In this document: one piece after another, positions 1 through 11,799 of the stretch | Layout: each line of letters begins with the position of its first letter | How positions within the stretch are numbered: position 1 is the first letter of the stretch | DNA from: Megalonaias nervosa | Lineage: Eukaryota; Mollusca; Bivalvia; Unionida; Unionidae | DNA: 64,000 bases | Direction: 5' to 3' | Assembly (NCBI GenBank): GCA_016617855.1 | Contig: JAECUM010004968.1 | Span: 1-64,000, forward strand | The notes under the pieces: generated by a model | The model's database searches: none | What the model was told of the DNA's origin: nothing | What the model saw: the letters and a program-made list of their open reading frames with translations, nothing else | Position numbers and translations under genes: made by a program

Positions 1-495
1 TGCAGCAATTCATGAATCCAATATATTATTACAATTATGTAGCATTTCATGAATGTGACACTCTTTACATTTATGCAGCAATTCATGAATACAACACGTT
101 ACAGTTATGTAGCAATTCATGAATGTGACACATTACAATTATGTAGTGTTTGATAACTGTGACACATTACACTGATGCAGCAATTCATGAATGTGATATG
201 TCACATTTATGTAGCATATGATAAACATGACATTACATTTATGTAGCAATACGTGAATATGGCACATCATTACATTTATGAAGGATTTCATGAACATGAC
301 CATTTAAGTCACATTTCATGAATGTAACATCATTACATTTATGCAGCATTTCATAAATATAACATTATTTTTATGGTGCATTACATGAATGTAACATAAT
401 TACATTTATGCAGCATTTCATGAATGAATCACATTACATTTATGTTGCATTTCATGACTAATATCATTACATTTGTGTAGCATTTTATGAATTAT
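1..495. repeat. Degenerate ~34 bp minisatellite in the intron before the PWWP exon
   Basis: About 14 imperfect units follow one another, each built on the theme 'agcatttcatgaatgtgaca' followed by 'attacatttatg'. Spacing is mostly 32-38 bp, and one unit near 300 is irregular. The array begins at or before the window edge and stops about 75 bp before the acceptor of the first coding exon. Units differ by substitutions and small indels, so it is an old array. No coding potential is seen. Confidence 0.85.
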
Positions 496-572
496 ATATT
501 GTTGCAAATCTGTGGGTGTGGATGGAATTTCAGTTGTGCTTAAATCAAGACATGATTTTGCATTGCTTTTAG

Positions 573-775
573 ATGAGGGTGAGGTATTTGAGATAGAGAA
601 AGAAAAGGATGAGGAGGAAGGAGAGATTGAGGATGATGAAGTACAGTCTGCCATCCCACGTTTATTTAATGTCGGTGATCTTGTTTGGGGTCAAAGACAT
701 GGATTCCTATCCTGGCCAGGGAAACTCGTGTCAAAAGGAGATTTGAAAGGAGACCAGAAACTGGAGGAGGGAAAG
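573..775 (+). CDS. MBD5-like: MBD5-like exon A: acidic stretch and first half of PWWP domain
   Basis: The acceptor is the pyrimidine-rich 'ttgcttttag' ending at 572; an alternative AG at 532-533 would add 13 codons. The exon enters with two bases of a split codon and leaves in phase 0 at the donor AAG|GTAACC. It encodes an acidic run ([15 protein letters not shown]) followed by the start of a PWWP domain: FNVGDLVWG, then the core SWPG where the eponymous PWWP tetrapeptide sits. PWWP domains bind methylated histone H3 tails and DNA. The adjoining upstream intron is minisatellite. The next protein segment continues directly in the exon at 6296, so no exon appears to be missing in between. Confidence 0.8.
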
Positions 776-1469
776 GTAACCAGTATAGTATTGCTGTGTA
801 TTGGTTGATCTTGCAAGATGTCAGTGATACTTTAACTTCTTTTCATAATAAAAACTGCATCTTCTATAATCTGTATTGCTGTTTAAGATCTCATCTATGA
901 TATATTTATCTACATGGTTTTCTCAAAATCCCCAGCCATATTATGGTACTCCATATGCTTATTTTTCTATCCATCCATCCCTCTTAAACCATTGGTTACA
1001 AATTCACAAAAATTTGTAGTTTTATATGCCCATGGATTAACCATCTTCAAGATTAGTGTCATCCTTTTAAGGTCGGATTTTTTCAAGATTTCAGTTTCAA
1101 ATGTTTTTTTTTTTCAAATATTTTCTGATTAAATTTTATGTATACAATCTTACCAGGTGCATCATATATGACAGATTTTGTATTATAATCATGTGGTAGA
1201 ATGAATACCAGGGAAGTGGGGGGATAGATTGGATTATGCAATAAAAAGTGTGTGGATTTGCAAAGATCAGCTGATGCAGTCTCTAGTCTGAATTTGTCTG
1301 CCGTATCTGTTTTTTTTGGAGGGGAGGGGATAAATGTTATCAATGTTTATCTGTCCCATGTGTATGCATGTGCCAAAGCCACACAGTGCACTGTACTGTA
1401 AATATAACACCTGTGTCCTGAATAACTAAATGGAAATAGGTCTGCCTGTAAAGTTTACAGCAGTGTTGT
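776..1469 (+). other. Intron sequence without recognisable features
   Basis: First 0.7 kb of the PWWP-splitting intron. It is AT-rich with short homopolymers. No exon, repeat copy or RNA gene was recognised. Confidence 0.5.
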
Positions 1470-1470
1470 A

Positions 1471-3034
1471 CACCACTCCTTCGATAACTCACACCCGGTT
1501 AACTCGCAAACCCGCTTATAAAATGGGGTCAGGCATGGATCTCATTTTTTGTAAACCAGAAAATACACCCCCAAAAATTGATCCCTATTTATTGAACTTG
1601 AAGAAAATCATGATCAAAATGGTAACTGAAACGTTGATATATCTCTAGTTTTATGGTCGAAAACAGTAGATAGGACCTGGAAATTTTAATCAACATTTTG
1701 AAATTATCATCTTTTAATAAAAAGTCATATAATTGGTTACATTTTCTTTCCAAACGACATTCTTAGTACACCGTAATTAAAGATGTTCAAGGAAATTTTG
1801 ATCCATAAAAATGTCACTTATACTTTGTGTAGGCAGTACATTAAGATTTAAATGTCAATTAAATAATTTTGTTTAAGTGAAATTTGTGTTTTAGTTCTAT
1901 TTTTTAGTTCCTCTTAAGTGTAATCATCATAAATGCAAAGTGTATTTAAATGTAAAATGTTTCAATCTACCATAACAGCTATGTCCGCAAGCGTTTCTCT
2001 GAGAACCTAATTAAGTGCCAACCGTGTTTTGATAACTGACTTTGGAAGTATTTGTTGTATTGTTGCACTGAATTAAAAGCTGGCCTTCTTTGTATTATCA
2101 TGTTAATAGTCTTTTTAATCAAATAAAGGAGATGGAATGAAAGAAAATTTGAAAGGCACACAAATCCAACTTAAAATCTAGCGGCCCCGGTCGTATGTTG
2201 AGTGAACTCACTTAAGTTGATCAATCAAACACTGTTATAAATGTTATTGTGTATGGAACATAAACTACCTTAAATTAACTGACTCTTTCATAATTGTGAT
2301 CAAAAATAGCAAGCAAAACAAATACTTCGCAAAATAAAAAATAAAAGCTTGGTTTCACAGATACAAACCATTGTGGGCAAGCGAGTTACAGAGAATTTCT
2401 GAACTGGCACTTAGAGATATCCTCAAGGATGATAAGAAGTTTCACTATTCCTTTCAGTGAAATCATGACATCAATATTGTCCTAATTGAACAATACAAAA
2501 ATTGAGTTTCGACGTCGACATTTGTCTTGCGAAATAAATGTCACTGGTTTTTTAAAAAAAGGAATCTGGTTTGGTAGTGTATCAACAATTAGTCTAGTTC
2601 CTTGCTACTTTGACTCCTGATTTGGCATTATACTGTTAAATACCACTCCGGGAACCAGGCTAATCAATAAAATTAAAAGCATTGATGTCAAACACAGATG
2701 TTTTTGCGTACACATGATGGTAGTTGAAACCAGTTGGAACAATCTTTCACATGTTGGACATTTTGAAAATAAATGTTATTTATACCGAATAATGAACAAC
2801 TTCATTAGAAAAAGCACATTATTAACAATTATTGTTGATGTGATTGTAAAACAAGGATTCAGTCATTAAACAGCCCAGTTCCCTACCCATATCCCCCCCC
2901 CCCCGCGTGGTTTTTTCGAAGTACAAGTGGGTTTTTTTTCAATTTTTGGATGACCCCCTGTAACTTGCGCCCTCACTTATAGTGCAGTCTAGGTTTGTGG
3001 ACCCCGTTGTGTGCAAGTTATCAAGGGAGAGGTG
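1471..3034. mobile_element. Tigger/pogo-like DNA transposon, copy A (1564 bp, non-autonomous)
   Basis: The ends are inverted: left CACCACTCCTTCGATAACTC, and the reverse complement of the right end begins CACCTCTCCCTTGATAACTT. Both ends are flanked by TA (1469-1470, 3035-3036), the target duplication expected for Tc1/mariner-type elements. Inward of the TIR, 'cgcttata' and 'ggggtc' motifs recur at both ends, as in Tigger/pogo termini. There is no transposase-length open frame, so it is non-autonomous or fully decayed. A second copy of similar length lies in the next intron at 8689-10241. Confidence 0.8.
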
Positions 3035-3924
3035 TATATTTGAAGTTGAATGTAAATTTTACTCATTTTACCTCTTTTGCTTATATCTGTTATCTATGGG
3101 TAGATTTAAGAGTGAAATCTGATCTTTATAGTTGTCCAGTTAATGAATCTTTGTGATCAATCAGGCTGAACATTCTCAGTTGTCTACACCCATGTCACTA
3201 AATAATCCAGATTTGATAAAATTCATTGATATCAGAGCCTCTATCTGACCCCTTGATTGCTATTTTCCAGATATTCTTTCTGCAGAATAACTGTAAGATT
3301 CATTCTAAGATTCAGTATGATGAGGCCACTGGCAAACTGAGATTTTGAAAATGGGTCAACCAAGAACTTGACATGGCCCTCTATTTATTCTTCACAAGTT
3401 GGCAAGTAGTTACATGCAGATTATACCGAATAATTATACTTAAAATGTTAAGTATTCGTCTGATAGCAAAATACATTATTACATACTATTTATGACTTAT
3501 GCTCCACATTTGCCCATCCACTAACTTTGCATTCTTCAGGTCTCTTCAGCGTTACTTTACCAAGGATTGATGTGACCTTGAATGACTTTGAAGGTTACTG
3601 GCCATACTCCAACATTTTTCTTTTTACATCAGATTTGCATTACATGATTAAAAGTAGTTATACTCACACAAAAAGAACAAAACAATTATCAAGTGTAAAG
3701 AAGAAGAAATAATTTAATTACTCGAAATAGTAGTATACAGCTCTGTTACTTTCCCTTAGCTACAATTTCCCACCTATAGAGGACGCCAACCGGAAATGAC
3801 GTACATTTATCCCACAAGACGAAGTACATGCTTCTTGTTGTCGAAAAATGAAACACTGTAAACTATGGATAGGGAACATTTAGGTGAAACTACTGAAAAC
3901 TAATTTACTGTTCAGCCTTATATC

Positions 3925-4470
3925 GATATGCGTGCACGACATACTAGATTGTGTCACTTTCAAAACTGTTCAGTTGTTTCAGTTTATTTTGAAAAAAAAG
4001 AAATAGGTACACTTAAAAGAATCCAAAGGAACCAAACCTGGCTTCCTTATGTCGGCCTACTTCATAAGAAAAAATCAGCACGCTTAAAAGATGCCGAAGT
4101 CAGTTTCCGGGGTTGGTTTGCTTTGTAATAAAATAACCTTTGTATTTGATATCCTGTCGGTAAGTTTAAGCAAGGAGTTTATTGCTCACTGCCAGTTGTG
4201 TGTATTCATCACCCGGGCTTCTATTTGTTTGCCATATGTAATCATAATTGATGTTTGCAGGGCAGATAGTATACGCAACAATAATTTGCTTTAATAATAC
4301 TTTTGTAACCCATGCTAGCGAAAAGATTATCATTTGCACTCACAGTGAATGTATTTTAAAACAATGATTTTTATTTGCGAGATACCATTGTATAGTTAAC
4401 CTGGATACAATACAATCTTGGTCATTTTGCACCTTGTAACTTACCATGTGTGAATGGCAGGTGCCTTCAA
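3925..4470 (+). repeat. Unclassified dispersed repeat, sense copy
   Basis: This ~0.5 kb stretch matches, in inverted orientation, the stretch at about 10680-11215. Shared blocks include the text around 'cactcacagtgaatg' and 'attgatgtttgcaggg'. A 66-codon open frame starts at 3928, and the inverted copy has an 80-codon frame, but the two proteins are not conserved in frame. It is therefore treated as a repeat rather than a gene. Family unknown. Confidence 0.55.
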
Positions 4471-4479
4471 ACAATTGGG

Positions 4480-5330
4480 TGATATTTTCGTCTCTTTGCA
4501 ATACACACTACAGTAAGGATGCATACGCATGCCAGCATCTGCTACATATACGGAGTTCATGGATATATTTTTTTCTTTAATAAATTTTGCATGATGAAAA
4601 AAGAAGGAATAAATGATTACAATGCAAGGCTAGTTTCTTTCATTTTATTTTCAAATAAGTCTGTGTTTATCAATTTGTTTTTGTACCATGCGGGGGGGGG
4701 GGCACAGATTCAACACAAAATTATTTCCTTTCTTATTTGTATGGAATAATGGAGCAGATATGATTGATGATATTGACTAGTAATGACAAGCTTTTAATTT
4801 ATGCGCGCACATACTAAGACAACTTGAAAAATAAAAACAAACAATAAAATTAACTGGTAAGAGCTTCATATTGCAGCAACTAAACACTGACAAAATGCTC
4901 AACATTATTCTCTCTCTCTCTCTCATGCAGCGTTACAACCTGAAGTCTAAAATTAAATATATCTGTTATAATATCTCATGTACACTACCCTTAGAAAAAT
5001 GAGTATGTATTCTGTAGAACATTGTCTATTAAGTATTATTGTTTTATAAATCAATATTGATAATTTGACTGGAAGACTTAAACTGAGAATGTCATTGTGC
5101 AGATGCATATATTTTTTTTAGCATAAAAAAAATGTATATAAATATTTTAATTAGAACGAGCAAGATATGTCAGTTTGTGTTTTCTCTCATATATATGTAC
5201 GTTATTAAGTATGATTATTTTCTTTCAAACAATATCAAGATAGTTTGTTTATATTTAGTTTTTTTCCTAAAACTTATTCCTAAAACCTATCTTACATAGT
5301 ATCAACTTGTTGTTTGAACAAAAAGAACTT
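4480..5330 (+). other. Intron sequence without recognisable features
   Basis: AT-rich, with a short (CT)n run near 4910 and a G run near 4690. Nothing else was recognised. Confidence 0.5.
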
Positions 5331-5332
5331 GT

Positions 5333-5548
5333 TCAGACTATTGTTAAGTTGGGCCAAATTGTCTTGGGCCAGATTGTCTTTGGGCCAAATTGACTAAAGT
5401 CCAGCATAAATGATACAACTTTCCCATCCCTCACCCTATTCGATCCACTTTTTTTTCTGGTAAACAGGGTCTTTCGGAAAAAAAAAAAGAACCCTTTTTC
5501 CCCATCGTCACTCTTTTGGTTACATCCATATGCAACACAGTGCACCAT
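5333..5548 (-). pseudogene. Relic of a THAP zinc-finger domain
   Basis: Reading from 5548 leftward, the frame opens MVHCVAYGCNQ, the canonical start of a THAP (C2CH) DNA-binding domain with its C-x4-C pair, followed by a glycine-phenylalanine stretch. After a homopolymer of phenylalanine codons the domain continues in another frame (a KWI-type helix) and then returns (NRVRDGK). That implies at least two small indels in A/T runs. The C..H pair expected near the end of a THAP domain is not found. The 5' end of the repeat 'gggccaaattgtctt' (three imperfect copies, 5350-5395) follows. It is probably a transposon-derived fragment; homopolymer assembly errors are a less likely alternative. Confidence 0.65.
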
Positions 5549-5549
5549 A

Positions 5550-6295
5550 TTTGCTGTACAAAAGCACAGTTGTAAGATATATCACACAGACATTTACATG
5601 GGGAAATTAAACACTTGAATGGCTAGGTTGAATAGAAGGGATAAATGTATGTCATATCCGTTTTTGGCACTCAGAAACTACAGATTGTTTACGGAGATTG
5701 CCGAATAAATTTTTCATTTAAAAAAGCGGATTTTTAAGTCTCATTAAACATTTGTATGGTGTACATACATAACAGATGCGTTATGTTTATGACTATAATA
5801 ATATCACACGTTTGTACAGTATAGGTGGCCAGTGACCTTTAACAGCAGTCCACAATATAATTTAGAAGAGTTACGATCCATGATTGCCCATCCTCCCAAC
5901 TTTTTGGTATCAGCATGATAAGTCTGGGTTGTAATTTTGGATATCAGTGAAATATATAATGCACCTTAATTATGAAGAGACTTTAAACAAGTTCAATTTC
6001 CAGCATGGCCCCTGAATACCTCTCTTCTAGCTACATTGTAAAAGCCCCTGTCATGAAAATTATAAAGAGTGGGGCATTTGTGACACAGCCATTGTTAGCT
6101 CTAGTTTATGAGTGCAACAAGAACTCAATGGCCAACAGAGTTAGCATGCCATAGATCAGGGTTTATGTTGTTCAGTTGATATAATCAACAGATTGAAGAG
6201 AAGATCTGTGGTGCTTTATATAACAGGAGATCTAACTCTGCTTTGTGGAATTTGGATGCATGTCAGTAGCAGATTTGACTTTTTCCCTTTCTTAG
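5550..6295 (+). other. Intron sequence without recognisable features
   Basis: Nothing was recognised apart from the polypyrimidine tract and acceptor of the exon at 6296. Confidence 0.5.
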
Positions 6296-6408
6296 ATGTG
6301 GGTGAAGTGGATTGGTGATCACTGTCCCACTCAGGTGAAGCCAGAGACCTTGAAGACTCTGTCTGAAGGATTAGAGGAACACCACCGTGCTCAGAAAAAA
6401 CATAGAAA
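6296..6408 (+). CDS. MBD5-like: MBD5-like exon B: second half of PWWP domain
   Basis: The acceptor is a good polypyrimidine tract 'tttttccctttcttag' ending at 6295. The donor is AGAAA|GTAAGT at 6409. The 113 bp exon starts in phase 0 with MWVKWIGDH, the beta-strand that closes the PWWP barrel, and then VKPETLKTLSEGLEEH, a helical segment. It ends two bases into a lysine codon. Methionine replaces the hydrophobic residue I recall at this first position in relatives; the junction is otherwise seamless. No other long open frame overlaps it on either strand. Confidence 0.8.
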
Positions 6409-6919
6409 GTAAGTTGTACATTATGTGGCAGTCAGAGTACACAAATATGAGGCTACTCACTTACCGAGGTGCCAAGCTGGTTTGGACATTTTAAGTCAAG
6501 TGGTAAATGAACCTGACTTTGATGTAGGGGAGTAGGGTTTAAATCTCATTTGTAGGTATTCTTTCTCCTCACCTAATTCATACTGCAGTGTATCCAACTC
6601 TTGTTCATAAAGGGCTTTCAAATTTATTCAAATAATGCCAATCCAACAAATATAGCTGATGATACTAAATGAGACAAAACTTTAAACTATTTCTTCTTAG
6701 AAACTGCTCGGGAGAAAATTGAAAGTAAGCTTTCTGGTAGTAAGGGCTCAAACTACTAATTGAAAATTGAATAAATTTTAAAGAAAGCACTCGAATGAGA
6801 AGCTTTTAAATTTATGAAAAAGATGCCAATCTGCCATCAAATATATTTGCTGTTTCAAAAATTTAGAAAATCATTTAACAGCTTCATCTGAAACTCCACT
6901 TAACAGACGTCAATCAAAT

Positions 6920-7249
6920 TTGACAGTAATTATCCTATCTTTAATGAATTTTAAATTAATACAAATAATTCAACTCTGCCATCAAGGAATGCTACTGTTA
7001 ATAAAAGTAGAAATACATTTACACAACTTAATTTAAAAAAACTATAACTGTTGAACAGAACTTGGCAAACTTAGATGCCAAGCACCATGACATAGGGATC
7101 TTTCAGTATACACCAGTGATGCTGATTTGTCATTGAATATAGATGAGACCTTGGACCAGTTGTTTTCATAACATATGCAATCAGCAGCATTGTAAGAAAT
7201 TTCAGCAAAAAACATCATAATGACCCAGATTTCTTACTAGAGTGAAAGA
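6920..7249 (+). repeat. Segment duplicated at 11470-11795, copy 1
   Basis: About 330 bp is nearly identical to 11470-11795 in the same orientation; long runs differ only by single bases or 1-4 bp indels. It is the highest-identity dispersed pair seen in the window. It has no open frame and no clear terminal repeats. Confidence 0.8.
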
Positions 7250-7479
7250 AGAGAAGTAACCTATCACAATGACTATTTTGAAATCACAGGTTTGGGGTTT
7301 TGGAGAGTTATTTCATATGTCAAAAAGAGGCTTAAAACAGATTTTTAAAAATTGAGTACAGGATTTATAAATTTCAGTAATATATAATTAACGATTTTAT
7401 GATCTTAAAAAAAGCTGCATTATAACAAGTAACACTGTAAGTTGATAATAATTTCATGATACAATTATAAGACAAAATT

Positions 7480-7800
7480 TGTAAAATACCATTGGTTAGC
7501 TTTCTGGACTCCCATGCAGGCATACCACATTTGAATCCCAGACCAGGCTAAGTCATTTGCCTTGTTGTGCCCTTAGGTTAGATACTTTGCAATTATTGTC
7601 CAACAGAAAGTAATCAAAACTAAGGGTTGATCATCTTAAAGCTGACTTAGCCCAACCAGACCAAAAATATTATGTGTCTCTGATACAAACCAGTATTTAT
7701 TTTGAAAGACCATGTTGGGTTGACTGCTGTGTTGTGTCCTTTGGCAAGACACTGCTTCTTGCCCAACAAAATCTAACTAGGCAATACACTGTAACCCAAA
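7480..7800 (+). repeat. Probable old SINE/LINE-tail fragment
   Basis: The phrases 'tgtgtcctttggcaagacac' and 'gccttgttgtgcccttagg' resemble the conserved core found in several SINE superfamilies and LINE tails. 'catttgaatcccagacc' resembles a tRNA-type B box. It is too diverged to delimit. Confidence 0.35.
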
Positions 7801-8029
7801 AATTTTACTGATACACTGGAGTAACTTTTTTGTTGACTAAGGAATAAAACTACACAAGAATTTATTAATAATGCAATATAGTCATTATGCTGGAGAACTA
7901 AAAGTATTTTGGGTGCACATCAGTAAATGTATCAAAGTGTCAGAATTTGATGACATATTTTATGTGCATGATAGAGATTTTGCTTAAGAGGTGTTTATTT
8001 CTTGTAAAAGCCATTTCCAAATTTATAGA

Positions 8030-8130
8030 TTTATTACTCCTAACAAACTGAACAGAACCAGACCTGCCAGCAAATCTGGGTCGGTGCAGTTTGCAGTTGG
8101 ACTTGTCTTATAAGCGAGTATATATGGTCA
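8030..8130 (+). mobile_element. Palindromic MITE family, partial copy 1 (3' half)
   Basis: Contains the diagnostic end 'gcagtttgcagttggacttg' and 'cttataagcgagtatatatgg' of the double-hairpin MITE described at 32027-32242. Only the right half is present. Confidence 0.8.
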
Positions 8131-8688
8131 TTAAAATACCACAGCTATGCAAGTTTGATACTAAATTTGGTCAAAGTCATGACAGCGTCATTTTAAGAGT
8201 AAAGAGGGTGGAGTTTTAAACAGTTTTAATACATGGCCCATTTTATACATGGCCCCTTTTGTATGATGTAGTAAGAGTCAAATTTCAATTTCTCCCCAGG
8301 TCCTTGAATTCAAAATGGTATTTTCATTTGCAGTAACACTTTTCAGTAATCTGTGTGTGGTTGAACTTTGGCAGTTGTTAAGGATCAGGAATGTATGTTT
8401 TTATTCTAATGATTTGAATCTGCATCTACTTAGCCCAGGAACAAGAGAGTAGTAAAGTTGTACTCAGCACAGCAACTTTTTTATGAGGTCCGAGAGGACA
8501 AGTGGTTTTCCTGACCATGGTACTGTATTGGCTATGTGCTCCAAGCTTTCTGTCCCATGTGCAGCTTCCGTATGTATGTTAATTTGCATTCACAAACTGA
8601 TATACCATATTTAACATACATCTTTGAACAAGATAAATGATTTTTTCCTGTCCAATAACTTATGATTAAACTTTCTGTTACCTATATA

Positions 8689-10241
8689 CACCACTCCCTT
8701 GATAACTCGCACCCTGATAACTCGCGAACCCACTTATAACGCAGGGTCAGGCGTGGATCCCATTTTTTAAACCAGAAAATACCCCCAAAATTGATTCCTA
8801 TTTATTAAATTTGAAGAAAATTGCGATCAAAATTAGTAACGGAAACTTTGATATATCGCTCGTTTTATCATTGAAAATGGTAGATAGGACCTGAAATTTT
8901 AATCAACATTATGAAATATCAAATTTAAAAATAAGTTATACAATTTTTTTACATTTTCTTTCCAAACGGTAGTACACCGCAATTAACGATATGTAAGGAA
9001 ATTTCGATCAATGAAAATGTCACTTACGCCAAGTGGAGGCAGTACTTTAATAAGTAAATACCAATTAAATAATTTTTTTATCAATTGAAATTTATGTTCT
9101 AGTTCTATCTTTTAGTTCCTTTTAAGTGTAATCATCATAAATGCAATGTGTTCTCTTGTAATTAAACGTAAAATGTGTCAATCTATCTTAACAGCTATGT
9201 CCGCGAGCGTTTCTCTGAGAACCTAATTAGGTGCCGACCATGTTTTGATAACTGACTTGCGGAAGTATTTGTTGTTTTGTTGCACTGAATTAAAAGCTGT
9301 CCTCCTTTGTATTATCACGTTAATTATGTCTTTTGAATCAAATAAAGGAGCTGGAATAAAAGAAAAGTTAAAAGGCACAAAAATCCTACAAATTTAAAAT
9401 CTAGTGGCCCCGGTCGTATGTCGGGTGAACTCACTTCATTTGATCAATCACTGTTATAAATGTTATTGTTTATATAACATAAACTACCTTAAATTAACAG
9501 ATTTATTGGTAGCTGTGACCAAAGATAACCAAGCAAAATGAATACTTCGTAAAATAAAGAGCTTGGTTTCACAGATACGGACCATTGTGGGCATGCGAGT
9601 TTCAGAGAATTCTTGAACTGGCACTTAGAGATATCCCCAAGGATGATAAGAAGTTTCATTATTACTTCCAATGAAATCATGACATCAATATACTGTACTA
9701 ATTGAACAATACAAAAATTGAGATTCGACGTAGACGATTGTCTCACGAAATAAATTTCTCTTGTTTTTGAAGAAAAGGAATCTTGTTTGGTGGTGTATCG
9801 ACAGTTAGGCTAGTTCCCCACTCTTGACTCCCGATTTGGCAGGATACCATTAAATACCACTCCAGGAACCAGACTCATCAAGAAAACAAAAAGCAGTGAC
9901 GTAATACACAAATGTTTTTGTGTACATGTGATGGTTGTTGAAACCAGTGGAACGATCTTTCACATGTTGGACATTTTGAAAATAAAAGTTATTTAAACAG
10001 AATAACGAACAACTTTATTAGAAAAAGCGCGTTATTAAAAGTTATTATTGATGTGATTGTAAAATGAACATTCAGTCATTAAATGGCCCAGTTCCCTACC
10101 TCCCCTCCCCCACTCTGCTGTTTTCTCGATATCTAAGCGATTTTTTCAACTTTTGGAGGTCCCTCGGTAACTCGCGCCCTCGCTTATAGTGCGGCCTATG
10201 TTTGTGGATCCCGTTGTGCACGAGTTATCGAGGGAGAGGTG
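8689..10241. mobile_element. Tigger/pogo-like DNA transposon, copy B (1553 bp, non-autonomous)
   Basis: Same element as 1471-3034 and collinear along its length with many substitutions. Left end CACCACTCCCTTGATAACTC; reverse complement of the right end CACCTCTCCCTCGATAACTC. TA flanks both sides (8687-8688, 10242-10243). Only short open frames are present (for example 85 codons at 9489-9746 on the - strand) and none looks like a transposase. The ends of this copy are more symmetrical than those of copy A. Confidence 0.8.
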
Positions 10242-10679
10242 TATTATATCCCTATATCCCTAAACTTCCAGACATCAAATTGTGTTGAATTTGCCACCTT
10301 TCGCTGCCACATTATTACAATAAAGTATATCAATAGAAGACTTTTTTTGATAATATACTGAAAGAAAATAACCTAGTACTGTTGTTATTTATTTTTAGTT
10401 TTTGTTCTTCATAAGCAATTTATGTGCATAAGAAATGTATCCATTACCCAAAATCATACACAGTGATGTGGAGTACAAATCTGTAGTGTGTATCAATTAT
10501 GCTGAGTCAAAACATTGACATATTTTTCATTGACTTGAAGATGAAATAAACGAATTGTGTTTGGTTTTCTTCAAGGGTTTCAACATGTTAACAAACTGAA
10601 AATTGGATCTAACAAAATCAGAAATGAGAGAGAAACAACTATTAACTTCAAGGCACCAACAATCCATGCATGACACGTA

Positions 10680-11215
10680 ATTTGGTGCAAAATAATGATG
10701 AGTGTATTTAACCAGGTTAACCATGATTTGCCAACAAATATAATTATTAAATGCATTCACTGTGAGTGCAAATGACAATATTTTTGCTGGCACAGGTTAC
10801 CAAAATATTCTTAAAGACAAAGTTGTACAAGCTATTTTACCCTGCAGACATCAATTACGATAACAAGGTGGCAAATAATTGAAGCTTGGATGGTAAATAA
10901 ACACACCAGGTAGGGAGAAATAAACACGTTCTTTCAAATTGGGCTATAAGATACAAAGATTATTTCATATACAAAGCAAGTCAACCCAAGAAGCTGACTT
11001 TTGATTCTTTAAGTATGCCGATTTCTTTATGTGCAAAGTAGGCTGACCTAGGGAAACCGATCTTGGATTCCTTTTACTTGTATTCACAAGAAATTTTGAA
11101 AATAACTTGATACAATGGAGTAATTGGGGCTTTGTAAGTGACACTTTAAGCATACATTCTGTGAAATCTGTTACAGCGTATGCCTCAACAGACTTTGTTT
11201 CAACCATGCGGCATG
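10680..11215 (-). repeat. Unclassified dispersed repeat, antisense copy
   Basis: Inverted relative of 3925-4470. The 80-codon frame at 10965-11207 (- strand) is not recognisable as a known protein. Confidence 0.55.
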
Positions 11216-11469
11216 ATCACAGGAACTTAAGTAGCCTGTTAACTGAATATAGGACTACTTGGCATTGAGCAAGTATCAAACTTTTGTGCCTTGATCAAAG
11301 GGTTGGGATAACAAAGCAGTGTTGCCATTACCAGCTAAGAGCTTTGTGCTGGCAGATAATTAAGGAAATATTACTTGGGACCTTTTTTTGAACAAGGCAA
11401 ATGTAAATCAGAGTTTGTATTGTGTCAAACAAGTGTACAGCAAAACACAAAATATAATACAAATATGAG

Positions 11470-11795
11470 TTGACACTAATTATCCAATATTTAATGCATT
11501 TCAAATTAATACAAATAATTCTACTCTACCATCAAGGAATGCTACTATTAAAGTAGAAATACATTTACACAACTTAATTTTAAAAAACTTTAACTGTTGA
11601 ACAGAACTTGGCAAACTTTGATGCCAAGCACCATGACATAGGAATCTTTCAGTATACACCAGTGATGCTGATTTGTCATTGAATATAGATGAGACCTTGG
11701 ACCAGTTATTTTCATAACATATGCAATCAGCAGCATTGTAAGAAATTTCAGCAAAAAGCATCATAATGACCCAGATTTCTTATTAGAGTGAAAGA
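11470..11795 (+). repeat. Segment duplicated at 6920-7249, copy 2
   Basis: Direct near-identical repeat of 6920-7249, about 4.55 kb away in the same intron. Homology stops sharply after 'agtgaaaga' on the right. Confidence 0.8.
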
Positions 11796-11799
11796 TGTG

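Noticed and set aside
3240..3348. Short exon-like stretch after 'attgctattttccag' ending in TGA
   Set aside because: It looks protein-like for about 25 codons, but it would interrupt the PWWP domain between two exons that join perfectly without it.
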